This document shows positions 1 through 4,886 of a stretch of 5,136 nucleotides of DNA, piece by piece. The notes below the pieces were generated by a model, which was not told where the DNA came from, made no database searches, and saw only the letters and a list, made by a program, of their open reading frames with translations. This DNA comes from an uncultured Blautia sp. (GTDB lineage Bacteria > Bacillota_A > Clostridia > Lachnospirales > Lachnospiraceae): assembly GCA_905209435.1 (NCBI GenBank), contig CAJLTE010000153.1, forward strand, positions 1-5,136, in the 5' to 3' direction. How positions within the stretch are numbered: position 1 is the first letter of the stretch; the number at the start of each line of letters is the position of its first letter. The position numbers and the translations under genes are program-made.

Positions 1-45
1 AAGCTGCTGGAAGCGTTGCCGAGCTTCCCGCTGGAACAAGAATAA
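1..45 (+). CDS. Possible 3' end of an upstream gene (partial)
   Basis: Reading from base 1 in frame 1 gives a 14-residue tail, KLLEALPSFPLEQE, ending at TAA 43-45, with codon choice (CTG, GAA, GCG) like the genes downstream. Frame 3 is also open (AAGSVAELPAGTRITIKRSS, stop TAA 63-65) and the minus strand has no stop over most of the stretch, so neither the frame nor the presence of a gene is settled. The fragment is too short to assign a family. Confidence 0.25.
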   Translation, partial: KLLEALPSFPLEQE

Positions 46-87
46 CGATCAAGAGATCCTCATAATAATTGTCACCATAGCCACTAC

Positions 88-125
88 ATGTCAGCCTCCT
101 TGTGAGGCTGTGAGTTGAAATAGCC
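88..125 (+). repeat. CRISPR-repeat-like hairpin element, copy 1
   Basis: A 38-nt segment matches 4783-4820 at 35 of 38 positions. Its 32-nt core (90-121, beginning GTCAGCCTCC and ending TGAGTTGAAAT) folds into a 7-bp stem, CAGCCTC (92-98) with GAGGCTG (104-110), a 5-nt loop CTTGT, and an 11-nt 3' tail. Length, GTC start, stem position and a tail ending TTGAAAT are those of type I-C CRISPR repeats, whose processed crRNAs carry an 11-nt 5' handle. There is no regularly spaced second repeat and no cas gene in view, so this is a solo element. A second small hairpin, TAGCC (121-125) with GGCTA (138-142), follows directly. The repeat is certain; the CRISPR relationship is inference. Confidence 0.85.
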
Positions 126-196
126 TGTATTTCAGCCGGCTACCTTCTCGTGAAATTGTGAATTAAATGTATAAAACTATTTTCGTTCTCAAAAAA

Positions 197-214
197 TGAC
201 AACAATATTTGTCA
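197..214. promoter_or_regulatory. Operator O1, TGACAA-N6-TTGTCA
   Basis: This 18-bp perfect inverted repeat (TGACAA 197-202, TTGTCA 209-214) is the first of three with identical half-sites and identical 6-bp spacing. It lies just upstream of the -35 hexamer of the predicted promoter. The likely ligand is the XRE protein encoded at 309-530, by analogy with autoregulated XRE repressors. Confidence 0.75.
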
Positions 215-222
215 AAAACATA

Positions 223-251
223 TTGACAAGTAAAGTTGTCAATGCTAAGAT
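223..251 (+). promoter_or_regulatory. Sigma-A type promoter of the XRE/DUF3169 operon
   Basis: A consensus -35 TTGACA (223-228) is followed after 17 bp by TAAGAT (246-251), one mismatch from a consensus -10 (TATAAT with A-A-G changes tolerated at the centre). Transcription would start near 258, giving a leader of about 50 nt before the TTG start at 309. The -35 hexamer is embedded in operator O2 (224-241), so repressor binding there would exclude RNA polymerase. Confidence 0.7.
224..241. promoter_or_regulatory. Operator O2, overlapping the -35
   Basis: TGACAA (224-229) and TTGTCA (236-241) form the second 18-bp inverted repeat. Its centre is 27 bp from that of O1. The left half-site shares five bases with the -35 TTGACA, which makes it the strongest candidate for direct promoter occlusion. 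Confidence 0.75.
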
Positions 252-263
252 AAAACCATGAAA

Positions 264-281
264 TGACAAGAAAACTTGTCA
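264..281. promoter_or_regulatory. Operator O3, in the transcribed leader
   Basis: TGACAA (264-269) and TTGTCA (276-281) form the third 18-bp inverted repeat, 40 bp centre-to-centre from O2 and just downstream of the predicted transcription start near 258. The TTG at 276 that opens the longest reading frame is simply the first half of this right half-site, which argues against its use as a start codon. Confidence 0.72.
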
Positions 282-294
282 AAACAAACAGCAA

Positions 295-302
295 AAGGAG
301 GG
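295..302 (+). promoter_or_regulatory. Shine-Dalgarno that fixes the XRE start at TTG 309
   Basis: AAGGAGGG at 295-302 is a near-perfect complement of the 16S rRNA 3' end and lies 6-7 nt before TTG 309. Nothing comparable precedes the in-frame TTG at 276. Confidence 0.8.
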
Positions 303-308
303 CCTGAA

Positions 309-530
309 TTGCCACTGTTAAATCGTCTAAAAGAATACCGTTCCAGCCAGGGGATTAATCAGACTGAGCTGGGGAAGTTGGCGGGGGTGTCCAGGCAGAC
401 GATCAGCTTGATCGAGAGAGGCGATTATTCACCGTCTGTAACACTGGCGCTTAAGATCGCCCGGATCTTTCAGGTAAGTGTAGAGGACATTTTCATGTAT
501 GAGGAGGATGAAGATGAAACAGGAGAATAA
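309..530 (+). CDS. XRE-family HTH transcriptional regulator (73 aa)
   Basis: This is a small cytoplasmic DNA-binding protein that is essentially one Cro/C1-type helix-turn-helix domain. The helix-turn-helix core is residues 18-38 (QTELGKLAGVSRQTISLIERG), followed by the usual third-helix extension ending VSVEDIF and a short acidic tail (EEDEDETGE). The start is placed at TTG 309 because of the strong Shine-Dalgarno at 295-302. The longer frame from TTG 276 would add 11 low-complexity residues encoded by operator O3 and the ribosome site. The stop at 528-530 overlaps the next gene by 17 bp, so the two are translationally coupled. Three matched palindromes around the promoter suggest negative autoregulation. 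Family assignment is secure; the target and inducer are inferred or unknown. Confidence 0.9.
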   Translation: MPLLNRLKEYRSSQGINQTELGKLAGVSRQTISLIERGDYSPSVTLALKIARIFQVSVEDIFMYEEDEDETGE

Positions 531-1308
531 GACAAAAAGTGTTAAGAAATTCAGTATAAAAATGCTTCTGGCAATGGTGTTTGGAGGTGTGCTTGGAGGC
601 TTCTTCGGTGTTTTTATGTATTATTTTCATGGAGATCTGGAAGCATTTCTGACAACGTGGACTAAGATGGTTCAGAGTATATTGGTTCCGGGTTTGCTGA
701 TAGTAAATATTGTTTCCATTCTGGCTGGAGAATTTTGCCTGTGGAAACTGAAAACGGTTTGTGACAGAATAGCTACAGCGGAAGATGAGGAAGCAGATCT
801 TGTCAGCTATCAGGAGGAAAAATATGGAGCCATTCTGCAGTGTGTCAATGCTGTTTCACAGGTACTCTGCATTTTTCTTCTTGCAAATGGATACCAGATA
901 GGATATATCGAATCCAGTAATAAAAATGCGATTAATATTCTCATTGCCTGTGGGCTGTTTGTAGCTTGTTTCTTTTATAATGGAATCATGCAGGCCAGAT
1001 ATATCAAGCTGCTTCAGACAGTGCATCCGGAAAAAAGAGGAGATATTTCCTCCAGGAAATTTCAGCAGCAGTGGCTGGAGAGCTGCGATGAGGCGGAGAA
1101 GGAAGTTATCTATCAGAGTTCTTACAAGACTTATATTTTTATGAGCAAAGCCATCGGGCTGTTGCTGATCGTTACAATGTTATCCCATCTGTTTTTCAAA
1201 ACAGGTATCATGGCAATCCTGGTGGTTGGCGTGATGTACCTGGTTCTGGTTGGGAAGTACAGTTGTTCCTGTGTGAGTCTGCGTAAGGACCGGATTTTGA
1301 GATCGTGA
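514..1308 (+). CDS. DUF3169-like multi-spanning membrane protein (264 aa)
   Basis: This is an integral membrane protein of unknown function. Hydrophobic segments lie at about residues 17-37, 52-75, 108-131, 140-160, and a long stretch 208-247 that could span twice, giving six segments. A charged loop follows the second (78-106). Before the last pair comes an amphipathic loop containing HPEKRGD and WLESCDEAEK...YKTY, which I recognise from memory as typical of DUF3169 proteins. These are commonly encoded directly after a small XRE regulator, as here. The start is ATG 514, preceded by GAGGAGG (501-507) with a 6-nt gap. Two upstream in-frame ATGs (499, 508) flank or overlap that ribosome site and are less likely. 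The gene overlaps the XRE gene by 17 bp and ends just before a terminator. No catalytic motif is visible. Confidence 0.8.
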   Translation: MKQENKTKSVKKFSIKMLLAMVFGGVLGGFFGVFMYYFHGDLEAFLTTWTKMVQSILVPGLLIVNIVSILAGEFCLWKLKTVCDRIATAEDEEADLVSYQEEKYGAILQCVNAVSQVLCIFLLANGYQIGYIESSNKNAINILIACGLFVACFFYNGIMQARYIKLLQTVHPEKRGDISSRKFQQQWLESCDEAEKEVIYQSSYKTYIFMSKAIGLLLIVTMLSHLFFKTGIMAILVVGVMYLVLVGKYSCSCVSLRKDRILRS

Positions 1309-1327
1309 AATATATAGAATTATTATG

Positions 1328-1362
1328 GCTGGATCAGATGTAAAATCTGGTTCAGCTTTTTT
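1328..1362 (+). terminator. Rho-independent terminator of the XRE/DUF3169 operon
   Basis: A 12-bp stem, GCTGGATCAGAT (1328-1339) with ATCTGGTTCAGC (1345-1356), contains two G-U wobbles and a 5-nt GTAAA loop. It is followed at once by six T residues (1357-1362). It lies 20 bp after the stop codon of the DUF3169-like gene. Confidence 0.85.
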
Positions 1363-1463
1363 GTCATGGAAAATTATTTCGTAATATTCCAGTGGCATAA
1401 AAAAGCTCTTGTGGCAGGAGCACACTACGGAAGAAAAATAGATATCGCTGAAATATCGGTTTA

Positions 1464-1472
1464 TGGTATGAT
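1464..1472 (+). promoter_or_regulatory. Candidate extended -10 promoter for the macrodomain gene
   Basis: TG-G-TATGAT (TG at 1464-1465, hexamer 1467-1472) fits an extended -10 element. No good -35 is present at 17 bp spacing. Transcription would begin near 1479, about 60 nt before the start codon. The preceding operon is terminated at 1362, so a promoter is needed somewhere in 1363-1540. Confidence 0.35.
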
Positions 1473-1540
1473 AAGAAAAGAGATAATTAGTCCAGGAAAT
1501 ATTATATTCATAAACGTGAATAACAGAAAGAAGGTATGCT

Positions 1541-2587
1541 ATGCCATTTAAGATCATACAGAATGACATCACAAAAATTACAGCGGATATCATTGTAAAT
1601 ACGGCGAATCCCAATCCAGTTTACGGCAGTGGCACGGATTATGCGATTTATAAGGCGGCAGGAAAATCACAGTTACTTCGGGCAAGGTGGAAGATCGGAA
1701 AAATCCGTCGGGGAGAGATTGCGGTAACGGATGCGTATAATCTTTCCGCAAAGTATATCATCCATACCGTTGGGCCTGTATGGAAGGGGGGAAAATCTCA
1801 TGAATTTGAAATACTGGAAAGTTGTTACTGGAAATCTCTGAAAAAAGCAGCAGAGCTGAATTGTGAAAGTATCGCGTTTCCGCTGATCGCAACGGGTGTG
1901 TATGGATTTCCGAAAGATATGGCTCTTGAGATCGCAGTTTCTACATTCAGTAAATTTCTTGCTGAGCATGAGATGAATATCATTCTTGCGGTATTTGACA
2001 AAGAATCATTTCAGCTTTCCAGTCAGATTGTAGATGTTGTAGATTCTTACATTGATGAAAATTATGTGAATCAAAATTATGCGGCAGAATATTCTCAACC
2101 ATTTCGCCGGGACAGAAGATCAGAGTATGAGAATCGAAACGGTTATCCTGCGGATCGATTTCCAGAAGAAAATTTTTATGAGGCATCTTTTTCCAATGAA
2201 GCATTGGGATGGGGAGCGATGTCCCTGGAGGAGCAGTTGAATCAGATCGGACCGAGTTTTCATGAAAAACTGTTCGAGCTGATAGAAAGATCGGGAATGG
2301 ATAATAAGGATGTGTGGAAAGCGGCCAATCTTGACAGGAAGCATTTTTCAAAAATCCAGTGTGACAGCCATTATCATCCGAAGAAAAAAACAGTTATGGC
2401 ATTGTGTATTGCGCTGAAATTAAATCTGGAACAGGCAAAAGATCTTCTGGCGAGAGCAGACTGGGCATTCAGCCCAAGCAGTAAGGTGGATCTGATCGTG
2501 CAGAAAGCGCTTATAGACAGACAGTATGATATCATGCAGTTGAATACGGTTTTGTTTAAATACACAAATGAAATACTGGGAGTCTGA
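1541..2587 (+). CDS. Macrodomain protein with C-terminal HTH-like helical domain (348 aa)
   Basis: Macrodomains bind ADP-ribose, and some hydrolyse ADP-ribosyl bonds or O-acetyl-ADP-ribose. Residues 1-170 form this fold. Visible are D9 in NDIT (adenine-contact position), IVNTAN (18-23, with N20 and N23), the glycine-rich GSGTDYAIYKAAG (29-41, D33), IIHTVGP (73-79), and the phosphate-loop LIATGVYGFP (115-124). A polar, arginine- and tyrosine-rich linker spans about 176-228. Residues 239-348 are a helical module: SFHEKLFELIERSGMDNKDV, DRKHFSKI, HPKKKT, LNLEQAKDLL. It resembles an XRE-like four-helix unit plus extension and is, as I recall, shared by a subfamily of Firmicutes macrodomain proteins. 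The start ATG has GAAGG (1530-1534) 6 nt upstream. No terminator separates it from the ADP-ribosylglycohydrolase gene, so co-transcription is likely. Binding is well supported; catalytic activity and substrate are not known. Confidence 0.9.
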   Translation: MPFKIIQNDITKITADIIVNTANPNPVYGSGTDYAIYKAAGKSQLLRARWKIGKIRRGEIAVTDAYNLSAKYIIHTVGPVWKGGKSHEFEILESCYWKSLKKAAELNCESIAFPLIATGVYGFPKDMALEIAVSTFSKFLAEHEMNIILAVFDKESFQLSSQIVDVVDSYIDENYVNQNYAAEYSQPFRRDRRSEYENRNGYPADRFPEENFYEASFSNEALGWGAMSLEEQLNQIGPSFHEKLFELIERSGMDNKDVWKAANLDRKHFSKIQCDSHYHPKKKTVMALCIALKLNLEQAKDLLARADWAFSPSSKVDLIVQKALIDRQYDIMQLNTVLFKYTNEILGV

Positions 2588-2660
2588 ATGCAGCAAAGTG
2601 GAGTGCAAATGGATATTTTATTCCTATCTTATAAAAATGTCGCCGGTTCAGCGACCATAC

Positions 2661-2669
2661 TGGTATAAA
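2661..2669 (+). promoter_or_regulatory. Candidate extended -10 promoter for the ARH-vWA gene
   Basis: TG-G-TATAAA (hexamer 2664-2669) is a good extended -10 with no recognisable -35. It would start transcription near 2676 and leave a leader of about 64 nt, the same arrangement as ahead of the macrodomain gene. It could supplement read-through from upstream. Confidence 0.35.
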
Positions 2670-2739
2670 ACCCGTGTATTATAAAATCACAATAAAAAAA
2701 ACAAGATTACCGGATTGGTTCCGGGGACAGGAGGCATAT

Positions 2740-4200
2740 ATGTACGGTGCGATTTTAGGAGATATTATTGGAAGTCCATTTGAATTTGACAGAGGCGATA
2801 AGACAAAAGATTTTGAACTGTTTTCATGGGGATGTCGTTTTACAGATGATTCTGTAATGACAATCGCGGTGGCAGAAGCTTTAATGGAAACCGGAATAAA
2901 TGCGGATGAAGAAACAATTGAAAATGCTGTTCAGAATCAGATGCGTAAATGGGGAAGACGATATCCAAGAGCAGGGTATGGCGGAAGATTTCGTCAGTGG
3001 CTTATGGCGGATCATCCGGAACCTTATGGAAGCTATGGAAATGGTTCTGCGATGCGTGTGTCGGCAGCAGGATGGTTATATCCGGATCTGGAACAGACCC
3101 GGGCAGCAGCAAGGGCAACAGCAAAGGTGACACATAATCATCCGGAAGGAATTAAAGGTGCTGAGGCAACGGCCAGCTGTATTTTTCTTGCCCGAAATGG
3201 AAAGTCAAAGGAAGAGATCCGGGAATATGTAACAGGAGAATTTCATTATAATCTGAACAGAACGTTGGATGAGATCAGGCCATTTTATCATCATGTGGAA
3301 AGTTGTCAGGAAACAGTACCGGAAGCGATCATTGCTTTTCTGGAAGCAGGGGATTTCGAAGATACTGTGAGAAATGCAGTTTCTATTGGTGGTGATACAG
3401 ATACTCTGGCGGCTATTGCGGGTAGTATTGCAGAAGCTTTTTATGGAGTGCCGGAGGAGCTGCGGGAAGAATGCAGGAAGAGAATTCCGGGCAATATGAG
3501 AAAAGTCCTTAACCAGTTTGATAGGGAACTTGGCAGGGAGTGCGAGAGGGAAGAGACGACAGAAATTGTATTTATCCTTGACAGAAGCGGTTCTATGGCA
3601 GGACTTGAGAGAGATACGGTTGGGGGATTTAATTCCATGATCGAAAAGCAGAAAAAAGAAAAAGGTTCTGTGTTGGTTTCTACGGTGCTTTTTGATAATA
3701 CGGCAGAAGTTCTTCATGACAGGGTAGATTTAGAGAAGATCAGGCCCTTAACAGAAAAAGAGTATTTTGTGGGAGGATGTACTGCACTTCTGGATGCTGT
3801 CGGAGGGGCAATCCATCATATTGGAAATGTACATAAATATGCCAGAATGGAGGATGTGCCGGAGCGTACATTATTTGTTATCATAACAGACGGGGAAGAA
3901 AATGCCAGTCGTTATTACAGTGCCAAAAAGGTGAAAGGAATGATCGAGCGTCAGAAATCCAGATATGGCTGGGAGTTCCTTTTTCTGGGAGCAAACATAG
4001 ATGCGGTACAAACGGCAGGAAGATTTGGCATCAGTGAAGACAGAGCGGTAAATTATAATTGTGACAGCAGAGGAACTATGCTGAATTACCAGGTGATCGG
4101 AGAAGCGATTTCTGTATTCAGAAATGATGCGCGTATTGATGAAAGCTGGAAAAGGCAGATTGATGAGGACTACAAAAAACGGAGAAGTGACTGGGAATAA
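2740..4200 (+). CDS. ADP-ribosylglycohydrolase fused to a vWA domain (486 aa)
   Basis: This is a two-domain cytoplasmic protein. Residues 1-260 are an ADP-ribosylglycohydrolase of the DraG/ARH fold, which removes ADP-ribose from modified targets using two Mg ions. The metal-site motifs are intact: GAILGDIIGSPFEF (3-16), FTDDS (34-38), GNGSAMR (100-106), THNHPEG (131-137) and IGGDTDT (216-222). After a charged linker of about 13 residues, 274-486 form a von Willebrand A domain with a full MIDAS metal site: DRSGS (281-285), T348 in GGCTALLD, and D384 in ITDGEEN. The vWA half ends with GWEFLFLGANIDA and an IDEDYKKR tail seen in stand-alone bacterial vWA proteins. The start is ATG 2740, because AGGAGG (2729-2734) lies 5 nt upstream and the family begins M-x-GAILGD. 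The GTG at 2674 would add 22 unrelated residues. No start codon with a ribosome site is visible at the junction, so this is a true fusion. Substrate unknown. Confidence 0.92.
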   Translation: MYGAILGDIIGSPFEFDRGDKTKDFELFSWGCRFTDDSVMTIAVAEALMETGINADEETIENAVQNQMRKWGRRYPRAGYGGRFRQWLMADHPEPYGSYGNGSAMRVSAAGWLYPDLEQTRAAARATAKVTHNHPEGIKGAEATASCIFLARNGKSKEEIREYVTGEFHYNLNRTLDEIRPFYHHVESCQETVPEAIIAFLEAGDFEDTVRNAVSIGGDTDTLAAIAGSIAEAFYGVPEELREECRKRIPGNMRKVLNQFDRELGRECEREETTEIVFILDRSGSMAGLERDTVGGFNSMIEKQKKEKGSVLVSTVLFDNTAEVLHDRVDLEKIRPLTEKEYFVGGCTALLDAVGGAIHHIGNVHKYARMEDVPERTLFVIITDGEENASRYYSAKKVKGMIERQKSRYGWEFLFLGANIDAVQTAGRFGISEDRAVNYNCDSRGTMLNYQVIGEAISVFRNDARIDESWKRQIDEDYKKRRSDWE

Positions 4201-4271
4201 ATCAGGCAGAAGAAGGGAGTTATTTTCTATATTTATAATGGATATTTTCCCTATATAAGAAAAATATATCA

Positions 4272-4312
4272 GAGGAACCGTTCTATTTACAGGACAGTTC
4301 CTCAGTTTTTTT
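4272..4312 (+). terminator. Terminator after the ARH-vWA gene, overlapping the convergent gene
   Basis: The stem GAGGAAC (4272-4278) pairs with GTTCCTC (4297-4303) and continues after one C-A mismatch with GTTC (4280-4283) against GGAC (4292-4295), around an 8-nt loop. Seven T residues follow (4306-4312). It lies 72 bp after the ARH-vWA stop and also encodes the last residues of the minus-strand XRE gene, whose TAG (4285-4283) falls at the loop. Read from the minus strand, the same hairpin is followed by a weaker U-rich stretch, so it may act in both directions. Confidence 0.8.
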
Positions 4313-4642
4313 GTATGAAAGTTCCCTGACATAAGTAAAAATCCTGCTTCTCAGTTCCTGGTCTGTCTGCATCGTCTGTACCAGTTCATACAGTTCCGGT
4401 GATTCGGAACGGGAGATGATGATCTGATCGGCTTCCATCTGGTCAGATATTCCATATAAAAAATCTACATTACAATGAAAAGTCTGTGCGATAAAACATG
4501 CAGATTGGTAGGAGGGCTCACGCTCTCCACGTTCGTAACGGCCGTATGCCATAGCCGAAATATTCAGCTGGCGTGCGGCTTCTGCTTTATTGATATTCAG
4601 GGACGTTCGAAGCTGGATCAGCCTTTCCGGACAAAAATTCAT
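4283..4642 (-). CDS. XRE-family HTH regulator, minus strand (119 aa)
   Basis: This is a probable DNA-binding repressor. An N-terminal Cro/C1-type domain occupies about residues 5-64, with the helix-turn-helix at 19-40 (KAEAARQLNISAMAYGRYER plus GE) and the REPSYQSACFIAQTFHCNVDFLYG continuation typical of this family. The C-terminal 50 residues (SDQMEADQIIISRSESPELYELVQ and onward) are predicted helical and may mediate dimerisation; no enzymatic motif is seen. The start is the ATG at 4642, because AAGAGG (4656-4651) lies 8 nt upstream. The in-frame GTG at 4651 overlaps that ribosome site. The gene converges on the ARH-vWA gene and shares its terminator. Two matched palindromes over its promoter point to autoregulation. 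Family certain; regulon unknown, although the macro/ARH unit and the HicB-like gene are the nearest candidates. Confidence 0.88.
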   Translation of the reverse strand: MNFCPERLIQLRTSLNINKAEAARQLNISAMAYGRYERGEREPSYQSACFIAQTFHCNVDFLYGISDQMEADQIIISRSESPELYELVQTMQTDQELRSRIFTYVRELSYKKTEELSCK

Positions 4643-4661
4643 AAAATTCACCTCTTGATAT

Positions 4662-4674
4662 TAACCAACGGTTA
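4662..4674. promoter_or_regulatory. Operator site 1 of the minus-strand XRE gene
   Basis: TAACC-AAC-GGTTA is a 13-bp inverted repeat immediately downstream of the predicted -10 (minus-strand sense). It extends on the plus strand into TGATAAT, matching site 2 over 19 positions with two differences. Confidence 0.65.
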
Positions 4675-4702
4675 TGATAATATATAGAACAATACTAACC
4701 AA
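4674..4702 (-). promoter_or_regulatory. Candidate promoter of the minus-strand XRE gene
   Basis: On the minus strand TTGGTT (4702-4697) is followed after 17 bp by TATCAT (4679-4674), a near-consensus -10. The -35 lies inside operator site 2 and the -10 abuts site 1, so a bound repressor would cover both ends of the promoter. Confidence 0.5.
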
Positions 4703-4708
4703 TGGTTA
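4696..4708. promoter_or_regulatory. Operator site 2 of the minus-strand XRE gene
   Basis: TAACC-AAT-GGTTA repeats site 1 with one change at the palindrome centre. The centres are 34 bp apart, a little over three helical turns, so the two sites face nearly the same side of the DNA. Confidence 0.65.
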
Positions 4709-4782
4709 TTATAAACGAAAAGATCAGATATTACAAGAGTGAAAAAAGAAAACGTTGTATATAGGATTTTTACTTTCTTTTT

Positions 4783-4820
4783 ATGTCAGCTTCCTTGAGA
4801 GGCTGTGAGTTGAAATGGCC
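4783..4820 (+). repeat. CRISPR-repeat-like hairpin element, copy 2
   Basis: This is the second copy of the element at 88-125, in the same orientation. The 32-nt core is 4785-4816 and differs from copy 1 at two positions. Core position 7 (C to T) turns a C-G pair into U-G, and position 14 (T to A) lies in the loop, so the hairpin is kept: CAGCTTC (4787-4793) with GAGGCTG (4799-4805). The 11-nt tail TGAGTTGAAAT is unchanged. A 12-bp perfect palindrome, TACCAGCTGGTA (4841-4852), follows 24 nt later. The element lies 70 bp upstream of the HicB-like start codon. No further repeat follows. Confidence 0.85.
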
Positions 4821-4886
4821 GAAAAGACGGAATAGCGATCTACCAGCTGGTAAGACAAATAGTCGAAAGTGAGACCGAGAATAAAA

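Noticed and set aside
138..169. Degenerate third copy of the CRISPR-like repeat downstream of copy 1
   Set aside because: It matches the core at 20 of 32 positions without gaps, mostly in the 3' half, but the gap to copy 1 is only 16 nt, far below a type I-C spacer of about 33-36 nt, and the stem is not preserved. It is not counted as an array.
1366..1551. 61-codon plus-strand reading frame between the first terminator and the macrodomain gene
   Set aside because: It has no ribosome site before its ATG, starts a few bases after a terminator T-run, overlaps the macrodomain start in another frame, and its product resembles no domain I know. It is better read as leader and promoter DNA.
1180..1614. 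Long minus-strand reading frame across the end of the DUF3169-like gene, the terminator and the macrodomain start
   Set aside because: It runs antisense through two real genes and a terminator, has no convincing ribosome site or domain, and reads as composition-driven noise. The other minus-strand frames under the macrodomain, ARH-vWA and HicB-like genes were dropped for the same reason.
2639..2655. Small hairpin GTCGC/GCGAC in the macro to ARH-vWA gap
   Set aside because: It has only 5 bp with a 7-nt loop and no T-run after it, so it is not a terminator and may be chance.
2674..2739. N-terminal extension of the ARH-vWA protein from GTG 2674
   Set aside because: The 22 extra residues are lysine- and arginine-rich with no family match, while ATG 2740 has AGGAGG 5 nt upstream and begins exactly where the family's conserved GAILGD motif starts.
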